Assembly: GCF_000204055.1 (NCBI RefSeq)
Contig: NW_006768774.1
Location: forward strand, 1,255,819 to 1,319,818
Direction: 5' to 3'
DNA length: 64,000 nt
Source: Melampsora larici-populina 98AG31
Taxonomy: Eukaryota > Basidiomycota > Pucciniomycetes > Pucciniales > Melampsoraceae
Shown: piece after piece, positions 11,148-22,800 of the stretch
How positions within the stretch are numbered: the first letter of the stretch is position 1
Layout: each line of letters starts with the position of its first letter
The notes under the pieces: model-generated
What the model was told of the DNA's origin: nothing
Databases searched by the model: none
The model's input: the letters and a program-made list of their open reading frames with translations, nothing else
Program-made: the position numbers and the translations under genes

Positions 11148-12187
11148 ATGCGACTACTGTAACCCCCATTTCCTCTTCCTCTACGATCACCCGTTCTACC
11201 AGGGCAAGCATTGGCACGGTGGCCTCGTGCAGCACATTTGAAACAAGCACCAGTACGTAAACGATGAGATCGTTCTTCATCGGATAGTCGAGTAAACGAA
11301 GATGAGATGTCCATCGCATTGGGGTCTCGAGCTGGTGTTGATACAGTGGTCGAAGTGTCTGCTGTACCGTGGATTTTGTTGTCCAGTTTGATCGCGAGGT
11401 TGGCTATTTGCTCTACTGAAGTGAACTCATCTTGAACTAGTACCATAGCTACTCTTATGTCTCGTTTCAGGCCTTGTTCAAACTGGCTGATCAGTGTAGG
11501 CACTTCCCAGCCTGTGTTAGCAGCGTGTAAGTTAAACTCATAGGTGTACGCTGCGACAGTGGATTTCTGGGTAAGGGATCGTAATGCCTTCTCCGCCTTC
11601 GACTTCTTTTCGGTGTCGAAATACATCGCTTTAAAGTTACGCACGAACCGGTCAAACGTGACTAAATGGGCAGTGGAGTCGTCAAGTAACTCTGTCATCA
11701 TTGGTTGGGCCCATGAACTCACAGTACCCGTGAGGTATGATAGCGCGAATACGACCTTAGTAGGGTCGGTGGGGAATAGATGAGGGTGTGCCAACATATA
11801 CAGTTGGACTTGGCTGGCAAAGACTTCAGCTGGGCCACCTCGATTGCCATCGAACTTGTCGGGCGTGGCGACCTTAGGCCCTTTGGGATTTGGGGTCGTC
11901 TCGTGTTGTGGCACTGTAGGAGGTGCTGCATTCCCCGCATTAGTGAAGGTATGCGAAGTAGTGTTACGAGAAGACTCAATAGCGGCTAATCGCTCTTCCG
12001 CCTGTCTACTGCGGGCTTCGGCTTGTTCTCGAAGGCGACGTTCTCCGGCTAATGAATTCTGGAGTTCAGTTAACTGACGCTGGATTTCCTCCATCTCATC
12101 GACCGTAAGTTCAGTGACAGGTGGTGCTTGGTTGGTGTCGACAAAGGATTCCTCACGATCACTATCCGGATCGTAGTCGTCGAGCAA
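11033..12187 (-). CDS. Chromovirus Gag with CCHC zinc knuckle
   Basis: 384 residues. There is an acidic start, a coiled-coil-like Glu/Gln/Arg-rich stretch (about residues 25-75), then the retrotransposon gag core (FASQVQLYMLAHP.., GTVSSWAQPMM.., FDRFVRNFKAMYFD). One CCHC knuckle (CFKCAARGHRANAC) lies near residue 315. Gag forms the particle and binds the RNA. It ends in TGA inside the loop of the probable frameshift hairpin. The first ATG after the 5' leader was taken as start. Confidence 0.93.
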   Translation of the reverse strand: MLDDYDPDSDREESFVDTNQAPPVTELTVDEMEEIQRQLTELQNSLAGERRLREQAEARSRQAEERLAAIESSRNTTSHTFTNAGNAAPPTVPQHETTPNPKGPKVATPDKFDGNRGGPAEVFASQVQLYMLAHPHLFPTDPTKVVFALSYLTGTVSSWAQPMMTELLDDSTAHLVTFDRFVRNFKAMYFDTEKKSKAEKALRSLTQKSTVAAYTYEFNLHAANTGWEVPTLISQFEQGLKRDIRVAMVLVQDEFTSVEQIANLAIKLDNKIHGTADTSTTVSTPARDPNAMDISSSFTRLSDEERSHRLRTGACFKCAARGHRANACPGRTGDRRGRGNGGYSSRIADLEVKLAALNDSRNEVKDRAEGSSRSDVSKNGGAQA

Positions 12188-12413
12188 GGGAGATCTGTAT
12201 GAGGGAGACGTGATCGATAGAGTTCTGCGGAGGTAGTTCGGTGTTAATCTTCAGTGGTGCGTTCAATATCAAGTATAAAGTTTCAGTTCAATGATTTTCT
12301 AAATATGATCTAATCTATCCTTCTTGTTGTTTCTAACCTTATTCGAGTTCAATTTCAATTCTTAAAGTTTCTGATTCTAGTTCTTCTGATCTGTTGATGC
12401 CCGCTTGTTGTAG

Positions 12414-12423
12414 ATACGACAAT
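12414..12423 (-). other. Self-complementary primer binding site (Tf1-like)
   Basis: One base inside the 5' LTR the minus strand reads ATTGTCGTAT. The LTR itself carries the exact complement ATACGACAAT on the same strand (12498-12489). No tRNA-type TGG motif is present next to the LTR. In Tf1/sushi elements the 5' end of the transcript folds back on such a site and, after cleavage, primes reverse transcription. By that logic the transcript should begin near 12498. Confidence 0.75.
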
Positions 12424-12424
12424 A

Positions 12425-12613
12425 TGTTAAGGCCTCGGTGTGGGGTTCTCGGCGGGGATCAAGGTTGGGTGTCTAATAAGCTATGCAGATTGTCGTATGA
12501 AGAAGAAAGAGAAAAGACAACTGTGGTTTGTACAACATAGTCTAATCTCGTGTCTGTGACATCTACTACCCGGTATTTCACTAACAGTTACATGTCTCTT
12601 GAGGATCGTAACA
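12425..12613 (-). repeat. 5' LTR of the chromovirus
   Basis: 189 bp, same sequence as 6346-6534. It carries the promoter of the element and abuts target duplication AAGTG at 12614-12618. Confidence 0.95.
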
Positions 12614-15600
12614 AAGTGATTGGTAAAGAATTAAATGAGAAAATTTGGCAATTTTGATTATCTCAATTCAAATCACCCAATAATCCTTTAAAGTAAATCA
12701 GGAAAACTAACACAATCAAAATTAGAAAACCAATAATAGCATTACAACCAAGCATTATCTTTCAATCACAATTTCAATCACATTGACCATCCGTCCGTCC
12801 CATTCAGAATTGCATATGTTTTACAATTTGAGAAAAAAATTGATTTCTCTGGTGGTACTAAATCAGTATTGCCTCATTGGGATTACATAGTACTTATGAT
12901 TGATGTTACCTAATCACTTTCATGGTTCAACTATTGTGGGCATGGCCACATATTCTCTGAATGGTACAAAACAGTAGAGAGGGTTTGTCTCAGCTACAGT
13001 TTGTCTGATTACCCCAGCTGAAACACAAAATCACCAAGTCCTTGATTTCATGAGCCTCCATAGCACTACTCCTTAATAATCATATCCCACACAATGCTCC
13101 CACAAAGCCAATCTTCCACCAGCAGCATCCTTTTTAAACAAACTCAAGCATAATTACAAGCTAATCCTTTGAACAAAGTGTGCACAAATTAGAAACCAGC
13201 ATTCCTTGACCCCAGTGATGCCAGCCAAACATTGCGTCTGGCAACTTGGGTCAGGAATTCTACCAATACCCTGGATGATCTCAGCAGCAGGCCATGGTGG
13301 TGCACCTTCTCAATAGACTGGCAGTGTCTTTATTAGCAGGAACAGGTTTTGGCAAAGCCAATTATCCTATATATGTATCAACCCTTTAGAGGGCCTTGGG
13401 CATCATTGGGATTGTGATTCTCTTTGGGTCCAAATTTGTTCTGAGACCACAGATGAAAGACAGACTTGTTAAAACATGTTTTGGGTTGTGCAGGTCAACA
13501 AGAAAGCATTTGTGGCACTGAAGGCAATCAATTTGACTGGTCCCAATCACACTATGTAAATGTGTGACACCATTCTGAAAGGCAAATACATATTTGTTTA
13601 TGTGGTAATACTAAGACCTCATTTTCTCCTGGTGTACTGTTCTTACTGAAAACCACAGATGCTGATAGACCAATCTCATCTTTTGAAACCATGTACTGCA
13701 GAGTCCCAAGGTTGCTTTGACCAGCCCGGCTTTTGATTGAATGTGGAGCAACCAACACTTTGGGGACAGATTGATGCAACACCTGAAGCAATCCACTGCA
13801 AAAAGCAATGGTGGGGCAACCTGCCCAGCCACCACTCAGTGATTCTTTTTGTAGCGGGTCAAATTGTCCCGCCACCGCTCTACCCCTAAGACTGGGGTTG
13901 TAGTGGATCATCAAATTGACAGGGCAATCTGATTTGCGCCTGGCAGCCCTCACTCAGAGCGGCATGTAGCGGCTCGGTCAGATGAGGCCAGATGATGCCA
14001 GATTTTAACAGTTGACATCACTCTCAGATCAATGTTTGGCGACAAATCAATGTCATAGGACCTAAACAGTCCTCTCAAGTTATGATGTGTTTTCTAAAAG
14101 ATTGTTCATTTCATTTCATTTCTATATTGCTTGTTTTGTTTGAAGGTGATAGCTTTATCAGCTCACGCTGTGGGAGATGAGCAGGTATTCACCTTCTTTA
14201 TTTTTCCAAATTGATTATTGAATCCAATCAGATTATGAATCAAAGTCAATTGTTTTGGATAACTTCTTTGTTTCGCCTTGAGATTCTTGTGCTTCCGTTC
14301 TCAACTTCAAACAACAAAAATCACAACATGTCAGAGTAGTAACATCTTGTCAAAAGATTTCCATACAAATGGACATATTGGGAAATTCCAGCCCTTGTGT
14401 TTCTGTATGTGCACCCCCGCTACTGTTATGGAGTGTGGGGCTGATGTGTAGCTTAGAAAACAACCAAGTATCCAAAGGGGCTAATGTAACTCAAAAACAA
14501 AAAGGCCATTGCAGGGATCTACTAATGTAGCTCTTTTGAGACACATTAAGCTATCAGATACCGTAACTCTTAGAGCTAGGTTAGTGTTATGTTAGTGTTA
14601 CAAGCAGTGCTGCTGTCTTGGTGCTGCCAATACCATCATCGAACAACCTTATGTTATCTTATCACATGCAATATCTGGTTTAGTCAACAGTCACAGGCTT
14701 AACAATCTCATGACTCACAGCTGTCACAGCCTCATTTGTGCTCTTTAAACTCAGCTCAACAACTTATCAGCTTGTTGATTCAACAACTTGACCACTCAAA
14801 TTGACCAGAACCAATTACTCAACTTGCCAGCTAAATCCTTCATCTCAAAAACATATTGAATTTCATCAAATGATTGATCAAGCTCATATCACTCTTGAAC
14901 CCTTTCAAGAAAGCTTGGATAAATTCCACCATCACTGGGGTAAAGATGAATAACACTTTGATGGAACAATTACAAAGCAATGTGATTGATATTTTACAGT
15001 ATAAGTTCAACTACTCAAACTAATGAAACAAAGCCTGAATCAAGTCTGCTCTCCACCTCCATTTAAAATTCAGATCATACATGGAAATTGATGGTACTAG
15101 TAGTGACTGTTTGAGAATGTAATTTCATTAGATTCCCACATACAATGGACTTGATGGTGGATTCAAAGCATCCCATTCAATTTTTGTTAAGAACCCATGT
15201 ACTTCCCAATTCATGAACCTTAAAACATCAAAGTCAAACTCTTCTATTTGTTTTCTCAATTGTGATATGTATGAAGGATATCACAGTTGGCTTTCAATTG
15301 GTTGGTAGTTATTTTTATTTTAGAAAAAAATGGTTTGAGCTTCTGTTTCCACAGCTTTGATTCTCTTGAATCAGATCAATCAAATTGATTATTGAAAGAT
15401 GAAAAGAGACACCATCAAAAATCTGAGTCAATTGAGGTCCTTTGAATCTTGAAAGTTTGTCATACATGGTTGATAGGTTTGATTTTGCTATAAAAGAACA
15501 AAGTTAAAGCAATAATGAGATACAAATATTGTCAAGAGAGATCTTTCATGAGTCATCTTTCAAGTCTGAAAAAACAAAGATTTAACTCAGCCCAATGTAT

Positions 15601-16394
15601 AATATATTGTCTTTGATTGTTCTAAATTTCCACTGATCTTCTTCATCTTGTCCCTTTATTGGAGCTATCATTTCACTATCTCCTTTATTATGTGCAAGAT
15701 CCAAATAATCAAAAGGTTAGAGATCAAAATCAAGAACTTAATTTGCCTTCTAACATATTTGGCTTGATGAGAATGAAATGTATCAGGGAGCATACAAGTA
15801 CAGATGTGGTATTGTGTGGGCTTAATTAATGTGTAGGATTTGGGTATTGAATTGAGAGTAAGGGTAATGGGAGTACAAAGGCTCAATATATTTGAAAGAA
15901 TAATGTGCTGCTTTCAATAAAGTGCCTCATATGCTCATTGTTACAAATTTTTGAGATGTTTGAGGCTCAAGCCTAAGGGCATCAAGTTAGGTATTTTTCA
16001 GGGTTTGAGCACAAATATGTAGGTGATAGATCTAGGTGAGCTACAGGAAAATTTCATAAAGAAAAAATGTGTGCCTCTTACAGAAGAATAATTGGCTGTG
16101 ATATTGACTTCATAGGCACAAAAAATTGGTGAGTCTGTGTGGGTTTTATGGTTTGAGCGGGAGCACAACACGGTTTTTGGAGGGTTTGAGCATGAATTTG
16201 GCGATGATGGAAGGGTTTTCTGGAAAAGTGATATTATGAGACTGTGTCTGGAATCCAATTTTGTCACCCTGGGGAGCCTCCAATCACCAAATTTTCGTCA
16301 CCTTCAGGGTATTTGGGAGGTTTTACGTGCAAAATCATGTTATGAGAGGGTTTTTTGCCGGTTTGCGTGTAGATAGGAAGGTGATGGAGTGGTG
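12614..16394. other. Long AT-rich non-coding stretch
   Basis: I see no supportable gene in about 3.8 kb. The longest frame (13552-13953, minus) has no recognisable domain and no splice partners. A locally GC-richer patch at about 13840-13980 resembles the GC-rich end sequences of the TIR element at 24.4-25.8 kb only in composition. The stretch forms the left flank of the Copia element. Confidence 0.6.
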
Positions 16395-16399
16395 ATATG

Positions 16400-17868
16400 T
16401 GTAGTGACACTACAAGAAATATAATATTTTCTGGGCAGAAAATTAAATTATTGATACACAAAAATATTGAGAGGCCAGGCAAAGGGCAAAAAATAAATAA
16501 AAATATGCATCTTGTTCCCTGCGTTGAGACTTCACTCTCCATATTTTTCCGTATTTTTACAGTCCATATTGATAAGTGTACTAACAATAAACCTTCATTA
16601 TCATCCAATTACAACCTGTAACAAGCACTGAAATTTGGCTCATTAGTGTTTAGAGCTTTTGATTTCTGAGAAAACTCATAACTTTTTCAATTCCGGGCCA
16701 AAACGCTCGATTTTGAGTGCATTGGCAAGCTGGAATGGTCCTCCAAATAGTTCATAATAAGACCACACAGCATGCTGGTCTGCTAAAAAAGATATCATCT
16801 TTTTTATACATTTGCGCATACAGATCCATAGAATGTTTGTCATACTAGCTACATAGTTATTGATATTATGAAAGTTTGAGAACGGGAGTTCAGCTTTCTA
16901 ATGCACCTAAAATCAAGTGTTTTGAGGCAGATTTGACAAAGTTATGGGTGTTTTCAGAATTCAAAAGTTTCTCTAAACACTAATCAGCCAAATTTCAGTG
17001 CTTGTTACAGGTTGTAATTGGATGATTATCAAGGTTTATTGTTAGTACACTTATCAATATGGACTGTAAAAATACGGAGAAATATGGAGAGTGAAGCTCT
17101 CAATGCAGGGAACAAGATGCATATTTTTATTTATTTTTTGCCCTTCTCCTGGCCTCTCAATATTTTTGTATATCAATAATTTAATTTTCTGCCCAGAAAA
17201 TATTATATTTCTTGTAGTGTGAACAGGTAGGATCTCTCCTTATTTTGGACAAAAGTATATTTTGAATTTCTGAACAATACAATCATCACTGTAAGCAACC
17301 ACAACAAAAGAACTTGACAACAGTGAAAATAAAGAGAAAAGTTGTACCTCAACAATAACTACACTTTTAGAGATTCAACTTTATAACACAAATTTCAAAT
17401 CAAACAATGTAACTAAAAAGAAGTCTACATTGAGATGAAGAGTTTAAAATCAGATAAGAGAATCTTGAATGGTAATAATTTATAACGATAAGATCAAGTT
17501 AGAAATCGATTTATACCTTCTTCCTTTTAGATAAAGTCTTAAGCTTGATTTAGATTCAGCTTTATAGTTGAAGGAAGTTGTTGCGTAGTATTGAAATGTT
17601 TTTAAAACTAATCAAAAGTCAACACAAAAGAACTTTTAACAATTTGAGAAGGAAAAAGATGAATAAAAAGATAAAAGAATAATAATATGATGATTGTGTA
17701 ACTTTTGAGTTGAACATTGTATTATAATCCAAAAGGAAACATATCAATGACATCACAACGTAACAATCGGTCAGCATCTTACAAATTCAGGACAGCACAG
17801 CATTGAATCAGGACATAACAGCATATGCACATTTCAGTCATAGCATAGTGATTTGGTTAATCATAACA
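16400..17868 (-). repeat. 3' LTR of the nested Copia element, split by a MITE
   Basis: It reads TGTAGTGA, then the MITE, then ACAGGTAGGATC.. to ..GGTTAATCATAACA, about 654 bp without the MITE and its duplicated TGA. It aligns with the pieces of the other LTR at 34278-34680, 35366-35405 and 39132-39275. The other copy lacks roughly 75 bp present here after the shared GTTGTACC. A purine run (TTTAGGGGCAG, minus strand) adjoins it at about 17869-17880. Confidence 0.88.
16408..17219. mobile_element. CACTA-type foldback MITE, 812 bp, TSD TGA
   Basis: The termini are CACTACAAGAAATATAATA and its inverse, with 3-bp duplication TGA at 16405-16407 and 17220-17222. The arms are long inverted repeats, about 250 bp nearly identical and then more diverged, so the element can fold on itself almost entirely. 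The CACTA end and 3-bp duplication are typical of CACTA/EnSpm elements. It has no coding capacity, so it would need a transposase from elsewhere. Confidence 0.88.
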
Positions 17869-19304
17869 CTGCCCCTAAATCACAACAGGTCAATTTAAGT
17901 TGGTTCAAAGCTACTTGATGTTTGACTGTACCAAGTGGTTTAGTTAAAACATCTGCTATCATATCAGAGGACGGTACTTGTTGACTAGTCATAAGATTCT
18001 TCATAATCAGATCCCTGAGATATTGATACCTAACTTCAATGTGTTTAGAGTTGGGATCTAATTGTGCCTCTTGACTAATAGTAACTGCACCTGTGTTGTT
18101 GTTGATTAATAATGGCGGCTTTGAAATTTTTAAATTAAGACTCGTCATTAGAATTGACATCCATCGCAATTGTTTTGTGCATTTGTTTGAGGAAATATAC
18201 TCTGCTTTGGTTGTTGACTGGGCAACTACGGATTGTTTTTTGGTTGTCCAGCAGATAGGGTTTTTGTATAGAGTGAGAGTGAAACCTGAAGTTGATTTCT
18301 TTGTGACAAAAGAGGTTGCATAGTCGGCATCAGCCCGTCTGCACAGCGCTGGACCTACATTTGTGGATTTGGTGTAATGTAGACCCATAAAGAGTGTTCC
18401 TTTCAGATGGCGGACCAGTAGAAGGTGTTTGGATTAGTGGCAAATTGTGTGAGTAGATTTACGGTGAAAGTGAGATGGGGACAAGTGTGAAGATTCAGAT
18501 GGTTGGACATTCCAAGAGCATGTTGACACAGTAGGACTTTGACTGGATCACCTTGACTTGCAACCAGTGCATGGATGTTCATTGGTGACGGTGTTTTGAT
18601 TGGATTACAGCCTGACATATCAAAACGCTCAAGAGTCTTTTTAGCAAAGTCAGTTTGATGTAAAAGGATGGAACCGTCACTCCTCCAGTCAAGACTGTAG
18701 CCCAGTTGTTGAGTCGGATGTTCTTTGAATTTCATCGTAAAATGTTTCTTCAGGTCCTTGAATAGTTGCATAATCAGACTCTTATGCTTGCTGACTACAA
18801 AACCGTTGTCAACGTGAATGTGAAGGAGAACTGATTTATCCTTGTTGACAAATAAAGACTCATTGCCTTGAGACAATACCATACCTGCACTCAACAGAAC
18901 TTCTACAAGTTTTGCCTTCCAGCGCCGGGGAGCTTGTTTCATGCCATACAGAGACTTGTACAATAACCATACCCAAAGCTCTTTACCTATTTCTTCAAAC
19001 CTTCTGACTTGAGATACATAAATTGGAGCATCAATCACTCCTTCAAGGAACACCGTTTCAATGTCAAATTGATAAGCATATAATTTTTTCTGAACCACCA
19101 GCACAAGAATCAGTTTGAAAGATTCATTTCAAGCTACTGATGTGTAAGTCTTAAAATAGTGAATTCCTTCATCCTGATCATTCCCTAAGCAAAACCATCG
19201 AGCTTTAAAATGAGAGACTTTGCCAAATTCATTGAGTTTCTTCTTGAGTCTCCACATGCCACCAATAATTTTATTGTGATTGGGAGGTGGAACCAAGGTA
19301 CCGG
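17861..19304 (-). pseudogene. Copia reverse transcriptase and RNase H remnant
   Basis: Minus-strand pieces, in order: GTLVPPPNHNKIIGGMWRLK and KARWFCLGNDQDEGI (RT start, about 19326-19129); an RT core with LLYKSLYGMKQAPRRW (19104-18403); RNase H with DADYATSFVTKKSTSG and a C terminus with SSDMIADVLTKPL (18388-17861). The catalytic pair usually seen as YVDD reads HVDN, so polymerase activity is lost. Frame breaks separate the pieces. The sequence resumes across the insertion at 23724. Confidence 0.9.
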
Positions 19305-19857
19305 TGTAGTATTTAAAGCTCAACAAGAGCTTTACAACACCTAAGAAGGGATAATCTACTACATGTAATATAGTAGAAGTTGCCTAAAGACTGCCTTCTT
19401 CAAAGAAACCAGCACAAGGGCACTTGCTGACCACTTTGTGATAACAGAGAAATAGATAAGGGCACCAGAGAAATATCTCAATACTGTTGTAAGTATTATT
19501 CCCAGATTTTAAGCGCAAAAAAAGTCCACAAACTATGTTTATTACTAGCAATACTGTTGTAAGTATTATTCCCAAAGAGACTTATAGTCTTTAACACACG
19601 TAAATAAATTTCTCCTTGCTTTGAACGGGCGGATTTAAGTGATCTTAGTACCAATATAGTAAATAAATGATGATTTATAACACTACAACAAGGGTATAAG
19701 ATGCAGAAAGGGGAAAAACAATCCCAAAATCATCAAGGAGTACTTATATCCACATGTAACAACCTCTACAATAGTCAACAGCCTCAAAAACCAGTCAAAT
19801 CCGCCCAAAGAACCCTAAAAACCATATGATGACGCAATGTAATGATCTTGTTACTAA

Positions 19858-20673
19858 CACTACACAAAATGTCATCTTTACCAGGCGGTAAAGAAAACTA
19901 CTGACATAGAAAAGGCCTGAGGCAACAGGAAGAGAGCTAAAAATCTGAAAAAATATGCACCTTGTTCCTAGATGTTGGGGCGTCATGACGAGTATTTTTT
20001 TGTATTTTACACACAGATATTGGTTAATGTACTAACAATAAAGGCTGAGAATCATCAAAAACCCACCTGTAACAATACCTGAAATTTGGCCCTTGACTTT
20101 GAAGACAGGATTTTGGAATCTTCAAACATCAATAACTTTTGCAGTTCTGAATTAAATCACTCGATTTGAAGTGCATTAAAAAGGTGAGCCTTTCCTCTAC
20201 ATTTTTTGTTGAGACATCACATCTGTAGCTGGTATAAAAAAGATCCTACAGAGCTATTCATGCAGAACTGTTTGAACATATGTAGAGTGTTTAAATGACT
20301 AGATAGCACCTTACTAACATTATGAAGTGTGAAGGAGAATAGTTCAGCTTTTGAATGAACCAAAAATCGAGTTATTTGGAGCAGAATTGCAAAAGTTATT
20401 GAAGTTTTTAGACCACAAAATATTGTCTTCATACTCATGACCCAAATTTCAGGTATTGTTACATGTGAGTTTTTGATGATTTTCAGCGTTTATTGTTAGT
20501 ACATAAACCAATATCTGCGTGTAAAATACAAAAAAATACTCATCATGACGCCCCAACATCTAGGAACAAGGTGCATATTTTTTCAGATTTTTAGCTCTCT
20601 TCCTGTTGCCTCAGGACTTTTCTATGTCAGTAGTTTTCTTTACCGCTGGGTAAAGATTACATTTGGTGTAGTG
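19858..20673. mobile_element. CACTA-type foldback MITE, 816 bp, TSD TAA
   Basis: Left end CACTACACAAAATGTCATC; the right end inverted is CACTACACCAAATGTAATC. 3-bp duplication TAA occurs at 19855-19857 and 20674-20676. Long inverted arms carry matching blocks (TGTTCCTAGATGTTGGGGCG, and GTACTAACAATAAA versus its inverse GTTTATTGTTAGTAC). Blocks such as the TGTTCC region and ACTAACAATAAA also occur in the MITE at 16408, so the two belong to related families. An unfilled version of the site exists near 21541-21710. Confidence 0.88.
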
Positions 20674-20805
20674 TAATGTATGATGTAATTTTCACAGCCA
20701 AAAGTGATCAATGACACAATTATTTAATGTACAGCACTTCTTATGATGAATACAGGTGATTTTTTTCTTGTAAACTAGCTGCAAACCAATTTTTGAGATT
20801 ACAAC

Positions 20806-22800
20806 TGGGCAATCAGGCCGACGAGATCAGGGGGGATCTCTATCTGAACTCTTTGTTGTAGCGCTTTTGAGGGCCTCAGGCCTCTGGATAAAGCGTCGGC
20901 CTCGTCATCGGCCTACACGACCCTGACCAGGTTGATGTTACAGTCCAAGCGGACTAGCTCCTTTTGAATCACCTTCCAGGCCTTGTTGACCCAGTAATCT
21001 GAGGACTTGTTGTTACGGTGTAGAACTTATAACCCAACAAGGGTTATACAGAGCTGGAAGAGGATAATCTACTAATATAAGGACTAGTAGAAGTTGTCTA
21101 AAGACTGCTCTTCTAAAACAACACAATCAGAAAAGACTCTGTTGTATTGAGTACTGATAAGGCACCAGAGAAATGTATTTTCACACATATTTTAACTTCA
21201 AAAGCACGCTTTGTATTAATATCAACACTGCTATAGTGTTATTCCCAATTGATAACTAAAGAAAATAAGCAATATCTGTTTGATATTATCCCCAATAAGT
21301 CTTTATGACTATAAAACTAAAGTAAATTTCTCTTTATAGCTGTAATAAAGGGCGTATTTAAGTGACCAGGTACTATTAAAATAAGTTTATGATGATAAAC
21401 AAAATAATAATGGCGTAAATGATAAAGAAAAAAGGGGAACAACAGTCCCAAAACCCTCTCAAAGTATATATAACAATGTACTAGAACTTTTACAATGGTC
21501 AACAACCTCAAAACCAATCAAATCCGCCCAAAATTCCCTAAAAAACCTATGATGACGCAATGTAATGATTTTGTTACTAATAAATGGTGCAATTTTCACA
21601 GCTAAAATTGATCAATGACGCAATAATATGATGTACAGCACTTCTTATGATGAATACAGGTGAATTTTTCCTTGTAAACTAGCTGAAAACCAATTTTTGA
21701 GATTACAAATTTTTTCAGATGTGCTCCAATTTTTGATTACTAAAGTGCATCTTGTAGCCCACGTGTTACTGATCATTTCTGACACCTACATGACCTACTT
21801 CTGATGAGTGATGAGTGAGATATTGAGTTGTGAAGTTAAGGTTTTGAGCATTACATGTTGACTTGTGACTGTAAATTCGAGATTCACACCAATTCTTTAT
21901 TTGCCTTATAACTTTTTTCATACACCTCCGCTACTATTGATTTAAAGTTTGTACATTATGTAATCCACTCTTCTGCGTTGAATGAGCCATCTACCAACCT
22001 ATTCTGACGTCATTTGACATATGTAATTAGCTGAAAACCTCCATTTTCCACGAATTTCACCCATTTTCTCCACTTTTCACAGCTGCTACTCTCTTTTTCT
22101 TGCTCATGTAATATGACATCATCCTCTATAACCTTAAAAATCCCGTAAAATCCTCTTGGCAACCTTAAATTCCATCACTACCACTATTACACAACCAAAC
22201 TACACGTGTACCTCTTGTTTACCAACTTCGAAAAAGTGCCTTTTTCCTAATAACTTTTGTTTCTCCTTATCAACCTTCAAGATTAAAATTGTCATAGTAT
22301 AATATAATGTTGTTCTTTCATATTCTAACCTCATAATACCCATAACTTTATTTTTACTAACCTAAAAACCATTTTCCAACCTATGTACCTATATTTTCGA
22401 ATTTTTCTTATGTTTTTCTTTTCTTTCTTTTTGTAATGAGTTTGTAAGTAAACTTTAATGATCTTAATGTATAATGTGAAATAAAATGATGTAATGTTGA
22501 CCTAATGACCAATACATAAGCCTACAAGAGCTTCAATTGATCAAAACCTCCATTTTGAATTTTCTTTCCTGCTGAATCCTGCTAATAAACTGGTAAACTG
22601 GTAATTGTGAATTTTTTAATTGATCCCATAAATTGATCACCACAACGGGCGACACCATCCGTTGTCGTGTTGTCTGTCAAGCAGGACAGGGACAACCCTG
22701 CGACGCTCATGATTGACTTGGCCATCAGCAACCCCAGTCTTACGGCGACTGTTTCCGCCCAGGCGATTGATTGCTTGGGTTGGTCCAGAAGAGTTTGCCA
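20806..22800 (-). pseudogene. RNase H fragment of a retroelement, split by a nested insertion
   Basis: Two pieces on the minus strand join across the inner element. The first (about 22800-22649) reads SIAWAETVAVRLGLLM and LTDNTTTDGVAR. The second (21014-20806) reads SSDYWVNKAWKVIQKEL, a stop, then ADDEADALSRGLRPS. Together they resemble the RNase H domain seen in DIRS-like and some Gypsy-like fungal retroelements. There is no start and at least one stop occurs. It sits in the middle of the outer TGTAG..CCACA element and may be captured or relict coding sequence of its autonomous relative. Confidence 0.65.
21019..22644 (-). mobile_element. TGTAG..CCACA element (inner copy), TSD ACGG
   Basis: 1626 bp with the same ends as the outer copy and a 4-bp duplication ACGG at 21015-21018 and 22645-22648. 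It aligns with the outer copy on both sides. Its left part resembles 19305-20800, its right part resembles 22800-23719, and its middle joins directly without the RNase H segment. It interrupts that RNase H frame, so it inserted into a relative of itself. Confidence 0.78.

Larger units (their letters stand above)
6346..12613 (-). mobile_element. Ty3/Gypsy chromovirus (Tf1/sushi-like), recent insertion
   Basis: This is a complete LTR retrotransposon read on the minus strand. Two LTRs of 189 bp (6346-6534 and 12425-12613) appear identical and begin and end TGTTA..TAACA. The 5-bp target duplication AAGTG is perfect (6341-6345 and 12614-12618). Order on the minus strand is 5' LTR, self-complementary primer site, gag with a CCHC knuckle, protease, RT, RNase H, integrase, chromodomain, polypurine tract, 3' LTR. 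Identical LTRs and open frames indicate recent movement. The only disruption is an assembly gap of 100 N at 10896-10995. Confidence 0.95.

Noticed and set aside
13552..13953. 133-aa minus-strand open frame
   Set aside because: No domain, no splice partners and no promoter evidence; it is not supported as a gene.
17861..19104. Copia RT as a possibly working gene
   Set aside because: The catalytic motif reads HVDN and the frame is broken in several places.
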